64,000 nucleotides of DNA from Monosporascus cannonballus (taxonomy: Eukaryota; Ascomycota; Sordariomycetes; Xylariales), in NCBI GenBank assembly GCA_004154925.1, contig QJNS01000006.1, forward strand, positions 496,001 through 560,000. The letters are read 5' to 3'. The translations under genes and the position numbers were made by a program. The notes beneath the pieces are model-generated. The model was not told the origin of the DNA. It did not search any database and worked only from the letters and a program-made list of their open reading frames with translations. Of this stretch, positions 47,103-57,087 are shown piece after piece; the stretch's first letter is position 1; each line of letters begins with the position of its first letter.

Positions 47103-48872
47103 ATGCGCGAGATTGTAAGTCCCCATCTTGTGTTCTCCGCCATGGATACTACCAACTTTGACTACATATAGCCATGTTTCGTTGAATGTCATTGTCCATT
47201 TGCTAATTTACCAACTCACATCTTAGCTGCATATTTCGACTGGCCAGTGTGTAAGTTGTTGCCGGCCTGTATCATCAAACGCGAAACCATTTTGACTGTT
47301 CCTTACCTTAGGGCAACCAAGTCGGCGCCGCTTTCTGGTACATTTCAATTCACTATGAACATATATGCCGGGAAGACTGATAAAGTGGTCGCACAGGAAC
47401 ACCATCGTGAGAGAGCATGGACTGGACGATAATGGCATATACCAAGGGTCTTCAGATATCCAGCTGGAGCGTATCGGGGTTTACTTCAACGAGGTTCAGT
47501 CACCACTCGCGCAACACTGTATAGCTTTACGTCCTAACCTCTTGCTAGGCTTCGAACAAGAAATATGTCCCAAGAGCCGTCCTCGTTGACTTGGAACCGG
47601 GAACGATGGACGCCGTCCGCAGCGGCCCTTTCCAGAACATGTTCCGCCCGGATAACTTCGTTTTCGGCCAGTCGGGCGCCGGGAACAACTGGGCTAAGGG
47701 TCATTATACCGAAGGCGCCGAGCTAGTCGACCAGGTTCTGGACGTCGTCCGCCGGGAAGCTGAAGGCTGTGACTGTCTGCAGGGCTTTCAGCTAACCCAT
47801 TCCCTCGGTGGAGGTACCGGCGCCGGGATGGGTACTCTCCTTATGTCGAAAATTCGGGAAGAATACCCGGATCGGATCATGGCGACGTATTCCATAATCC
47901 CTTCGCCTAAAGTCTCGGACACGGTTGTGGAACCTTATAACGCTACGCTGTCGATCCATCAGCTTGTCGAGAATGTCGACGAGACCTTTTGCATCGATAA
48001 CGAAGCGTTGTACGATATCTGCCAGAGAACCCTAAAGCTACCTCAGCCTTCGTACGGTGAACTCAATCATTTGGTGTCTACGGTCATGTCAGGCATATCG
48101 ACGTCACTTCGGTTCCCGGGGCAGCTGAACTCGGACCTTCGCAAGCTGGCCGTGAACATGGTCCCCTTTCCCCGGCTCCACTTCTTCATGGTCGGCTTCG
48201 CCCCCTTGACGAGCATCTTGCCTGGTGCCAATGCGTTTCGTAACCTGACTGCTCAGGCGCTCACCCAGCAGATGTTCGATCCTAGGAACATGATGGCTGC
48301 GTCCGACTTCAGAAACGGGCGCTTTCTCACCTGTTCGGCGATGTTGTGAGTTACGAAAATTACCTTTGCCAACATGTGATTATCGCGGCCAACCCAAGGC
48401 CAATATTCTATCCTTTCCCCTTTCCTGCCTAGTTCGACAATTTCGAAGAGAATGCTGACATCTAGCCTTACTTTCAAGCCGCGGTAAAATCGCGATGAGA
48501 GAAGTCGAGGATCAGGTCCGCGTCCTGCAGGATCGCAATTCGACCTACTTTGTTGATTGGATACCCAATAATATCCAGACAGCGCTATGCTCGGAGCCCC
48601 CGCTCGGCCAGACCATGTCGGGCACCTTCGTCGGAAATTCTACGGCGCTACAGGAGATCCTGAGACGCGTGGGAGACCAGTTCACCGCTATGTTTCGTAG
48701 AAAAGCGTTTCTGCATTGGTATACAGGAGAGGGCATGGATGAGATGGAGTTTACCGAGGCCGAGTCCAACATGAACGATCTGATTAGCGAATACCAGCAG
48801 TATCAGGAAGCGTCGATCGACGATGAAGAGGATTTCGAGACAGAGGAGGATACTCCTCTTGAGGAGGCTTGA
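47103..48872 (+). CDS. Divergent beta-tubulin paralog, six exons, intact
   Basis: Exons 47103-47114, 47227-47250, 47312-47337, 47397-47493, 47549-48345 and 48479-48872 splice at GT-AG sites to 1,350 bp, 449 residues plus stop. The split start MREI / LHISTGQC / GNQVGAAF is the usual fungal beta-tubulin arrangement, and CCTAAC lies upstream of the acceptor at 47548. The GTP-binding loop GGGTGAGMG is at residues 140-148, and the C-terminus is acidic ([17 protein letters not shown]). It should pair with alpha-tubulin in microtubules. Odd features: Gln8 replaced by Ser, Tyr at 167 (usually Phe), Ser at 239, and a rewritten M-loop ([18 protein letters not shown]), about two residues longer than usual. 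Residues Tyr50, Glu198, Phe200 and Leu240 are conventional. It is probably a secondary isotype rather than the main housekeeping copy (inference). Confidence 0.93.
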
Positions 48873-49493
48873 GATATGCACGTAAGCCTCTGCAAGGCTC
48901 TCACCGATGAGGGTAGTTAGCTACAGTGGACCTACAATTAACAGTTTCTTCTTTCCGATAATAAATTTCTCAAGAGAAATACATAATGCAATAACCCCAT
49001 ATAGGCCACAAGGGAAAATAAAGGGGAAAGCTCCAGATCAATCTGGAAGCTTCGAATGGCCCAAATTAAGGGGTGAATCCTGTCCATAGCTAACCTCTGA
49101 CCCATGGACCCTGCCGCTGTGCGTATATATTCGATGATGGTCTAAGTACAGCTGCGTAGGTCCGCCTGTAAGACAAGTTGGAATCTTCATGGGTATTTAC
49201 TATTTCTACCCGGGTGGTATACGAGATCGCCGCGTGAACCATATGCAGCTAGGAGTAACAACGCTCTAAACAGCCAATGAGAATCTGGTACCAGGCTGCA
49301 GAGAAGAAGCCAAGCTGCGCTTTTCGGAAATCTGTGTAAGCGTCGTCGAGGCGAGACCGTTCCCGCGCAGCCTATCGTCTGCAGGTTTAACCAACCAGAC
49401 TCCGGCACTGTGTTGGCGGAGACAGTCCCATTTCGGAGCCTGGGCCTTATTATCTACATCCGCCCACTCAGCTTAGCCTCGTTGTGGGTCTCC

Positions 49494-49574
<81 letters not shown>

Positions 49575-49934
49575 GCCGNNNTCCGCCCACGCAGCTTAGC
49601 CTCGTTGTGGGTATCCCCATCCCACCCCCCCCCCCCTGCAGAAAGTTGCGGATGCTCTTATTAGACGTTCGACGTCTGCCTTAAACAGCTTGTTCCTCTA
49701 CTTGCACTACTGGTCTATATATGTCGATCCCGAGACGTTGGGGATGGGGAACTCAAAGCTGTCTGTCACTCGTGAGTCTAGCAGACAGCCGACCTACCTA
49801 CGTCTTCCCCGAACTAAAGCCGAAAAGGCTTGAAAAGAGCCATCAGCAACCACGCAAATTGGTCCTCTTTCCAATGATCCTCAGCGGCTCCTATCCATTT
49901 CATTAGGCCCCTCCTTTACCCTACCCGGGGCGTC
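48873..49934. other. Intergenic with an assembly gap
   Basis: Tubulin 3' flank, then sequence without a supported gene. It contains the G run and N gap at 49496-49581 and a sequence duplicated on both sides of it. Confidence 0.5.
49496..49581. other. 78-base G run and three Ns: assembly or sequencing artefact
   Basis: An unbroken G run (49496-49573) is followed by agccg and NNN. The sequence tccgcccac.cagcttagcct and its continuation to gtgggt occur on both sides (49459-49490 and 49582-49613) with single differences. Contig ends were probably overlapped or duplicated here; gap size is not reliable. Confidence 0.85.
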
Positions 49935-50561
49935 ATGCAAGCTCAATCACCCATATTCTTGCTTCCTCGTGAGGTGCGCGATCGCATCTACGAATTCTAC
50001 CTCACTATTGACCACGCTGACTTCGGAGATACATTGCGTCCCCATCATGTATATCTGTCCAGCGCCGACTACTCGCGACCTATTCCCGCCTTGATGTGCA
50101 CGTGCAAGCGCGCATATCGAGAGCTAGCCTCGGCTGTGCACAACCAGGCCGTGATGCGCGTCGAGACGCACGGGCTGAACGAACCCCGCATCGGCTTTGC
50201 GGTCCACGGGACGCTTCGCTTTGATCGACTGGAGAAGCTCTGGCTCGTGGTAACCGCGAGCTATCCCAACTGGAATCGTTGGCTGTACTTCTTCAAGGAG
50301 GTTGCCCAGCGCGCTAGGGACCTGAAGACCGTGGTCGTAGACTGGTGGCCTAGACCCGTCAGCCCTGCCGGTTGGGCGGGCCAAGTGAACAAGAAGAAAG
50401 AAGACGATTTCTTCGCGATACTAGAAGGCTTGGACCGGCTGCAGTTGATCCAAGTACACGGCGACATTCCCACCGGGTGGAGGCAGCGGCTAGACAAGGT
50501 TGCGACACGCGTGGTGTACTACCCTTTCCGCTGGTGGCGAGAGCGTGGAATGGACCCCTGA
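49935..50561 (+). CDS. 2EXR/F-box-like domain protein
   Basis: 208 residues from an ATG at 49935, no intron. The N-terminus FLLPREVRDRIYEFYL is the signature of the large fungal 2EXR/DUF7730-type family, whose helix resembles an F-box. MCTCKRAYRELASAVH follows at residues ~56-71, and a middle LEKLWLVVTASYPNW region resembles the structural repeat of these proteins. The family is highly expanded in filamentous fungi and of unknown biochemical role, possibly protein-protein interaction. The length is short but within family range. No signal peptide. The next gene downstream on the same strand is the beta-glucosidase at 51169. Confidence 0.75.
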   Translation: MQAQSPIFLLPREVRDRIYEFYLTIDHADFGDTLRPHHVYLSSADYSRPIPALMCTCKRAYRELASAVHNQAVMRVETHGLNEPRIGFAVHGTLRFDRLEKLWLVVTASYPNWNRWLYFFKEVAQRARDLKTVVVDWWPRPVSPAGWAGQVNKKKEDDFFAILEGLDRLQLIQVHGDIPTGWRQRLDKVATRVVYYPFRWWRERGMDP

Positions 50562-51168
50562 TTGGATACTGTGGACGTTCGAATCTGGCAGGCCAGCCTG
50601 CTATCCTCTCGAAAGCATTAGCATCCATGGCGAACCCTAGACCGCAGTTTTCCCGAGCCTTTTATATGGGTGCAGGAACAATAGAATTGATGATGAAGAA
50701 ACCTGCATTTCATTTATGGCGATGTAACCGGGGAGTGTGGGGGTTTCCTCATTTGTCCTCTCCAAGACGGCATTTCAGCATGAATTGATCCTCATTCACC
50801 CGAACTTGGGAGGCGAGTCCCTCGAATAAGGTGCTATTATTGCTGCCAAAAGGGTCCACACCGGTTGGAACGGACTCGGCCAAGATGGCCAAGGAGGGAA
50901 TTTATCCTCCGCGATGATAGTTCACAAGAAAGTAAAAGTTAGCATCTGTTTCGCGCCTTCACCTCCGAGAGCTTCCGGATTCGGTACTGATCCGCTCTAG
51001 CACCTTAGATCTATATTGCGAATGAGCCCATATGCGATGCGTGCCGAGTTTCCATACCGACTTCGCGAGGGGTAAGATGCCATATAAAAGCGAACAAGGA
51101 CCCGACGGAATCACAACAGTCGTGATGGAAGCTGTTGTGCCAAGATTCCCCGCACACTGCCATTGAAG
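50562..51168 (+). other. Intergenic, promoter region of the GH3 gene
   Basis: No supported gene; the frames here are shadows. A TATA-like catataaaag (51081-51090) lies 79 bases upstream of the beta-glucosidase ATG. Confidence 0.5.
51083..51088 (+). promoter_or_regulatory. Probable TATA box of the GH3 gene
   Basis: TATAAA at 51083-51088, 81 bases upstream of the ATG at 51169, a usual distance for fungal secreted-enzyme genes. Inferred by sequence and spacing only. Confidence 0.4.
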
Positions 51169-53427
51169 ATGCGGTCTCACTTTCTCTCCATGCTGGCTGC
51201 GGCATCAGTAGCCCTAGCTCAAGCGAACGACTGGTCTGCTGCCGTTGCACGCGCCAATGCCGCCTTGGCGAATCTGTCGCTCGACGACAAGGTGAGAATC
51301 GTGACAGGAATCGGCTGGAACGCGGGAGGCCCCTGTGTCGGAAACACGGCGCCTGTGCCCTCCATCGGCTACCCTCAATTATGTTTGCAAGATGGCCCGC
51401 TCGGTCTTAGATTCGCCACCAACGCGAATGCATTCACTCCCGGCATACAGGCCGGCGCGACTTGGGACCGTGCCTTGATAAGGCAACGCGGTCAGTTCAT
51501 TGGAGAAGAGGCCAGGGGCTGCGGCGTTCACGTCCTCCTAGGTCCGGCGCCGGGCGCACTCGGCAAAATCCCCGCCGCGGGAAGAAACTGGGAAGGCTTC
51601 GGAGCGGACCCGTACCTCCAGGGCGTCGCGTCGGCGGAGACGATTGAGGGTTTGGTTCGCGTGGGCGTCCAGCCGACCGTGAAGCACTACCTCCTCAATG
51701 AGCAGGAACTTAACCGCGTGACGATGAGCTCCAACGCCGACGACCGGACGATCCACGAGCTCTACCTCTGGCCGTTCGCGGACGCTGTGCATTCGAACGT
51801 AGCTTCAGTCATGTGCTCCTACAACAGGATCAATGGCACCTACGCCTGCGAGAACGACCGGGTCCTCAACGCCATCCTGAAAAAGGAACTCGGCTTCCAG
51901 GGTTACGTCGTAACCGATTGGAACGCGCAGCACTCGACGGTAGAGAGTGCGATTAACGGACTGGACATGAGCATGCCGGGAAGCGACTTCAATGGCGGAA
52001 ACGTATTCTGGGGTCCACAACTGATCCAGGCCGTCAACAGCGGCTCGGTGCCCCGGTCGCGCGTCGACGACATGGTGCGCCGCATCCTGGCGCCTTGGTA
52101 CTTCTACGGCCAAGACCAGGGCTACCCTCCGATCAACCTCAACGCGAACGTCCGGGGAAACCACAAGGAGAACATCCGCGCGATCGCCAGGGACGGCATC
52201 GTCCTCCTAAAGAACGACGGCGGGATCCTCCCGCTGAAAAATCCCCGCAAACTCGCACTCGTCGGCTCCGCCGCGGCCACCGGGCGCCACGCCAGGAACG
52301 AGTGCGTCGACCGCGGCTGCAATGAAGGGGCTCTCGGCATGGGCTGGGGCAGCGGAACAGCGGAATATCCGTACTTCGTGTCGCCGCAGGACGCCATCAC
52401 CGAGCGTGCGCGCGCGGACGGCACCCAAATCAGCACATCACTAACGGACAATACGGGCTCCGTGGGCTCGGTCGTCAGCGGTGCCGACGCGGCCCTCGTC
52501 TTCATCACGGCGGACAGCGGCGAGGGCTATATCACGGTGGGGAACAACGAGGGCGACCGCGTGAACCTTGACCCGTGGAACAACGGCAATCAGCTCGTCC
52601 AGGCCGTCGCCGGCGCGTCCGACAACGTCATCGTCGTCGTGCACTCGGTCGGGCCCATCCTGCTCGAGTCGATCCTCTCGAACCCTAGCGTCAAGGCCAT
52701 CGTCTGGGCCGGCCTGCCGTCCCAGGAGAACGGCAACGCCCTCGTCGACGTGCTCTACGGCGGCACGAGCCCCTCGGGCAAGCTGCCCTACACCATCGGC
52801 AAGACCGCGGCCGACTATGGCACCAGCACCGTCCGGGGCGACGATAATTTCTCTGAGGGGTTGTTCATCGACTACCGGCGTTTCGACGAGCGGCGCATCG
52901 AGCCCCGTTACGAGTTCGGCTTCGGTTTATGTGAGTTTTCCTTTCCCTCCGTTGTGTTACCCTCCATATCACTTGTAAACTTTTCATGCGTTGTAGGAAC
53001 GGAAACTTACCAATCGGCAGCCTACACAACCTTCGAATACAGCAACATTACCATCGAGGGCGCGCCAAAATCGGGCCGCGCGTCCGGCGCCATCATCCCC
53101 GGCGGGCGCGCCGACCTCTGGGAGACGGTGACGACGGTGACGGCGACGGTCAGTAACAGCGGTGCAGTAGCCGGCGCCGAGGTCGCCCAGCTGTACGTCG
53201 GGTTCCCGGCGTCGGCGAGAGCGCCTCCGCGCCAGCTGCGCGGCTTCGAGAAGCTGCCGCTGGCCGCCGGCCAGTCCGCCACCGCCGTCTTCAAGCTCCG
53301 CCGCCGCGACCTCAGTGTCTGGGACGTCGCCGCGCAGGAGTGGGTCGTCCCCGCCGGCGCGTTCAACATCACCGTCGGCGCCAGCAGCCGTGACTTAAGG
53401 CTCGCGGCTACACTGACTGTTGCCTGA
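51169..53427 (+). CDS. Secreted GH3 beta-glucosidase, one intron
   Basis: The ATG at 51169 gives the signal peptide MRSHFLSMLAAASVALAQ. One intron, 52931-53020 (GTGAGT to CGGCAG, 90 bp, no stop, multiple of three), is removed because doing so restores GFGLSYTTFEYSN, the family consensus; unspliced, 30 foreign residues would interrupt it. Product 722 residues. GH3 N-domain motifs include LCLQDGPLGLR, GRNWEGFGADPYL, KHYLLNEQE and GYVVTDWNAQHS, with the nucleophile Asp in VTDW. The C-domain has DSGEGYITV, which should supply the acid/base Glu, and the fibronectin-like domain follows (LRGFEKLPLAAGQ). It hydrolyses terminal beta-glucosides such as cellobiose. Length and sequence resemble Trichoderma Cel3A/Bgl1-type enzymes. 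Outside any visible cluster. Confidence 0.93.
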   Translation: MRSHFLSMLAAASVALAQANDWSAAVARANAALANLSLDDKVRIVTGIGWNAGGPCVGNTAPVPSIGYPQLCLQDGPLGLRFATNANAFTPGIQAGATWDRALIRQRGQFIGEEARGCGVHVLLGPAPGALGKIPAAGRNWEGFGADPYLQGVASAETIEGLVRVGVQPTVKHYLLNEQELNRVTMSSNADDRTIHELYLWPFADAVHSNVASVMCSYNRINGTYACENDRVLNAILKKELGFQGYVVTDWNAQHSTVESAINGLDMSMPGSDFNGGNVFWGPQLIQAVNSGSVPRSRVDDMVRRILAPWYFYGQDQGYPPINLNANVRGNHKENIRAIARDGIVLLKNDGGILPLKNPRKLALVGSAAATGRHARNECVDRGCNEGALGMGWGSGTAEYPYFVSPQDAITERARADGTQISTSLTDNTGSVGSVVSGADAALVFITADSGEGYITVGNNEGDRVNLDPWNNGNQLVQAVAGASDNVIVVVHSVGPILLESILSNPSVKAIVWAGLPSQENGNALVDVLYGGTSPSGKLPYTIGKTAADYGTSTVRGDDNFSEGLFIDYRRFDERRIEPRYEFGFGLCEFSFPSVVLPSISLVNFSCVVGTETYQSAAYTTFEYSNITIEGAPKSGRASGAIIPGGRADLWETVTTVTATVSNSGAVAGAEVAQLYVGFPASARAPPRQLRGFEKLPLAAGQSATAVFKLRRRDLSVWDVAAQEWVVPAGAFNITVGASSRDLRLAATLTVA

Positions 53428-53833
53428 GCGGTCGTCCGGGCTGCCTTGGTGTGCGGATGGGAATTTGAGTCCTTATCGATGATGGCTTTGGAGATATACG
53501 AAAATGTAGAAGGTGTGGTCATGTATATATAAATAGGCTTGATATCGCATCAACTTTTCTGCTACCTAGCCGGCTACACACGCCCTATTTGAGTAATATT
53601 GCTGCACCACGTCTAATTCAGCTATACCCATCACACCCACCTTGGCCGACATAAGAGAGCGTATTTTAAGACCCACTGGATTAACTATTAAAAAGGCTGA
53701 TTATAAATAATGGAAAGTAATCGGACAAAAACGCTAATAACAATAACAATTGTGAGTAGCCGTGTAATGCCTGGCCAGAGAATGACCGCGGTGTCTTGCA
53801 ACTTGCCCGGCGTCCTATTCGGTTACGCGATGT
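53428..53833. other. Intergenic between convergent genes
   Basis: 3' ends of the plus-strand GH3 gene and the minus-strand gene at 53834 face each other. Nothing else seen. Confidence 0.5.
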
Positions 53834-55858
53834 CTAGGAGATGTCTCTTGGCTTCCGCAAGTTCTTCAAACTCGCAAAGACCTTGATGCGCTTTCCATCG
53901 CGCATCCGGGCCTCCATTTTCAGACAGTGAGAGGCGAACTTCCATTCTCCCCAGTAGCAGTATTTGGCGTCGGGGGCCATGCCAAGCAGGATCTCCCCCC
54001 GCCGATTGGTCGGCGGCAAGGGGTTGGGCTGCCTAGCATCCAGCGGTTCGTTTTCACTGTCCTCGTCCTTGATGATAACGTGCGATTCTTGGACGGTGAA
54101 AGGGCCTTTGGCACCACCATCCTCGACTCGGAAAACTGTGGTATCCAGTGCAGTAGGGGGTGCCTCCATGTCCCTCAGGACTGATTGTGCGCGCTCTGGC
54201 TCCTCGACCTTCACCTTGACGTTCTCATCATCGCCGTCGTCATAATGACGCTCGACTCTAGGCACCGCGAAGGCTTCGGGATGGTCGTGCGCCATAATCT
54301 TCAGCACGTCGGCGTTGGCGTCCTTGAGCGCGACGTACACGCGCGTCTCCAGAACCTCGTCGTCGACCTGGTGGATCAGCACGAAGACCGTCTGCTCTGA
54401 ATACGAGTGCTTGTCGTTCCACCTGTGCGCGTTGGCCTTAGCCTCTCGGTTCAGTTGGCTTGGAAAGTAGAGTTGATGGAGGGGGGTGGTCTTGAATGCG
54501 ATCTCGCGCTCGGGCTGGAAGCCCGGGGGTGTAGCGGCGCGTGGGGTGGGGAGTCGTTGCCGGCGACGTAGAGGCCGAGGCGGCCTGCGAGGAGCTGATT
54601 AGTCGCGAACTCAGTACAGGGGGGTCGCGTGAACTTACATCACGGCGTCGTCATCCTGGCCTTCCTCATCTCCGACTTCAACACTCTGGGCAGGGACTAG
54701 AAACTGGCGGACCGGAGCAGGAGCAGGTGCAGAAGCTACTGCCTTGCCCGAAGCTTGAATTGCTCTGCGGCGCGCCGTTTTCTGCGATTGGGGTACAGCT
54801 TATACAACCGTTAACAACCTTCTGGGGTCTCTTTTTCGTATACTTCGACAACACTTACCTTCCTCAGATCCTGGAGCCGTTGAAAAACGTGGTCTTCCGC
54901 ATACGTTCTCAGTCGGTTTGCCGTTGAGGCACAAATCCTCCATGAGACTTCGCTTCCCTCGCTTAGCGCGTTTAGATTCGTTTCTCGGGACCTGGCCCGT
55001 GTGGATTAGGGCTTCCCGCATGCTATTCTTCCTCTTGCGGGAGAGACCAGACTCCGGGGGCACGGCGGCGGGGATCTCAGGTATATAAGCACCCGCAGTC
55101 TGCTGTCGTGGTGCGTTACCTTGGCCGGCGGGACTAAGGCCCGTTGGAGATTCGTGTGTTTTCTGTACTGCTCCTTCCTGAGCCGTACCTCGCTGAGCCG
55201 TACCTCGCTGAGCCGTACCTCGCTGAGCCGTACCTCGCTGAGCCGTACCCGGCGGAGTCGCGCCCAGCGGGGGTGGGCAACTGACCGCCGCGTGTCCGGT
55301 CAGCGGATAAGAAGGAGCCGCCCGCACGCTGGGACTTGGGGATACAAAGAGCTCCGAGTCGTGGCCAGAGTCTGAGTTCCGAGGTCTAGCTCTCTTTCCC
55401 GAGATTCCGCTCAGTGTCATGTTAGCGGGGTTTAGGGGCAGTTGAGTTGCCTGAAGCGAGTGCGGGTTCTCCAGGTAAGACGCATTTGGGCAGGTGCCCT
55501 GTGGTAGGACGCTTAGCTTTTGTTGCAAGTTGGGCGATTGGTAGTTACGGATACGTGTATCCAACTCTCCCTCGGGAACTTTGTAGTCTAATAATATAGC
55601 GCGTGACGCATGCTGTCTCACAGTGGGAGTTGGCCTGACTGGGACTCCAGGCAGATGGCCCGATCCAGCATAGCTCGGTGGGCCGATATACACGAGTTGA
55701 GGGAGTTTGCTGTTAATGATAGTCGGATGATTATCCCGGGGACGAGGAATTTGCCCAGTTCCTTTCTGCGCTGATTTCTCGGCATTTCCTAGAGGTTGCT
55801 CGTCTGAAGTACCATCGTCAGACTCCGGATGGAAACTCGAGTCAGCGCCATCACGTCC
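53834..55858 (-). CDS. Uncharacterised multi-exon protein, disordered N-terminal half
   Basis: Not a family I recognise. Three exons join in phase: the first from at or above 55858 to 54859, then 54762-54639, then 54584-53834. Introns have GTAAGT donors and AG acceptors (the first acceptor could instead lie a little further in). The first exon is low-complexity, rich in Pro, Ser and Gln, with five GTAQR repeats and basic clusters (SRKRKNSMREAL, KRAKRGKRSL) that look like nuclear signals. The last exon is better ordered: FKTTPLHQLYFPSQLNREAK, HSYSEQTVFVLIHQVDDEVL, VYVALKDANADVLKIMAHDH, then an acidic region and a basic tail. The start codon is not in the first exon seen; an upstream exon near 55880-55950 is likely. 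Joined frames make the model fairly sure, function unknown. Confidence 0.6.
55179..55253. repeat. 15-bp coding tandem repeat, five units
   Basis: ctgagccgtacctcg repeated about five times, the last unit diverged. On the minus strand it encodes GTAQR repeats within the gene above. Confidence 0.9.
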
Positions 55859-56571
55859 CTACCACTCATGGCACTCAAAGAGCTGCCAGACGCTTCACTG
55901 CGCCGAGCAGGATCAATTATACTGTCAGGTGACATAGCGACAGATCTGTGTCGTGGGTAGAAAGTAGAGAATATCGTAAAAGAGGCGTCTGCTCTTTGAT
56001 CTGAATCGCCTGTCAATAAACAGTTCAAGAATCCCTAGGAATACCATCACGCACTTCATAAAACCACAGCTGGGTGGTTGTGGAATGATCGAGAGATTAG
56101 CGGAAGCGGCAAATTGTCGGTGAAGGCAAGAAGCTAACCAAAAGGGAAGCGGGCAAAGGCGGGAAGGAAGCCAGAAAATTTGACAAATCAACGATATTAA
56201 GAGGGCCAATGGAGTTGGGAAGTTTGGGAGTAGGGTCGACAAATCATAAAGTTGATATAGTTAGCGGATGAAAGATGCTAGGAAGCCAATAATTTGAAGG
56301 GTCGATGAAAGTCGGTAAGTAACTATCATTAGAAGGGCGGCGCAATTAGGAAGCGGGCGAAATTGGAAGTGGACGAAGGTGAGTGGTCGGCGAACGTGAT
56401 AAATCGACAAACGTGAAAAATCAACGAAGGTGAAGGAATCAAGAGAAAAGGGGGGTCATTGTCTAAGGGGGTGTGGCGTTCCCATGTCTTTGGGTGAACT
56501 AGTATTAGCCTAGCACTTCTTAACCAGAAAAGAACCGTCTTAATCATGGTCTTCTGCCATATTAAAGAAGT
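55859..56571. other. Intergenic, likely containing the 5' exon of the minus-strand gene
   Basis: A minus-strand frame from an ATG at 55935 (MSPDSIIDPARRSEASGSS) could be the missing first exon of the gene at 53834-55858, but the splice is unresolved. At 56350-56450 a degenerate 16-17 bp repeat (tcgacaaacgtgaaaaa and variants) is visible. Confidence 0.35.
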
Positions 56572-57087
56572 ATGAACGTGGTAACAATGACCCCCAAAAA
56601 GCGCTCAGTGCAGAATAACTCCACCAATAGCTTATACAGCAAATGGAAGGAGATCGTCACCATCGAGATCCCTGGGGGAGAGAAATTCTGCGTGCATGCA
56701 GCACTACTCGCGTACTTCTCGGACTATTTCCGAGCAGCACTGAATTGCACCTGGGAGGAGGCAGAGACCCTCCACTTCCGCTTCACGGAATGCGCTGACC
56801 AGACCTCGATGCAGGTTTTCATAAGCTGGCTGCATGAAGCATACCATAAAGTTGAGGACTTCGACTGGTTCCATCTCCAATATTTCGACTTTGGCAAGAT
56901 GCTCAACTACTAGCATCTTGCGGACTATCTCCGGGTATTCGACCTCCAGGATTTCCTTGTCGAAGTAATCGAGGACTGGTTCACAGAAGGGATCTCCTGG
57001 AAGAACGAGAACGAAGAGGGCGACTACTTTGAAGATTTCCGCGCGTTTATTATCGCACTGTTAGAAGATGATACTGTCACGCACTAG
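56572..57087 (+). pseudogene. BTB/POZ domain protein with one in-frame TAG
   Basis: ATG at 56572. The frame is open to 57087 (172 codons) except for TAG at 56911-56913. Before the stop, residues ~30-100 show a BTB/POZ fold signature: VHAALLAYFSDYFRAALN, then HFRFTECADQTSMQVFISWL. After it, HLADYLRVFDLQDFLVEVIE continues the same domain, where fungal BTB proteins usually have LYVLADKY-like and helix segments. Fungal BTB proteins of this type are numerous; most have unknown roles, some are ubiquitin-ligase adaptors. A C-to-T change of a CAG codon at a CpA explains the stop. The product would lack the C-terminal third of the domain. Sequencing error not excluded. Confidence 0.68.

Noticed and set aside
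51538..52508. Long minus-strand frames within the GH3 gene
   Set aside because: Shadows caused by high GC at third codon positions of the GH3 gene on the plus strand.
53834..55858. Two separate minus-strand genes at 53834 and 54859
   Set aside because: GTAAGT donors and in-phase acceptors join the frames into one coding sequence, and the right-hand frame has no ATG near its start.
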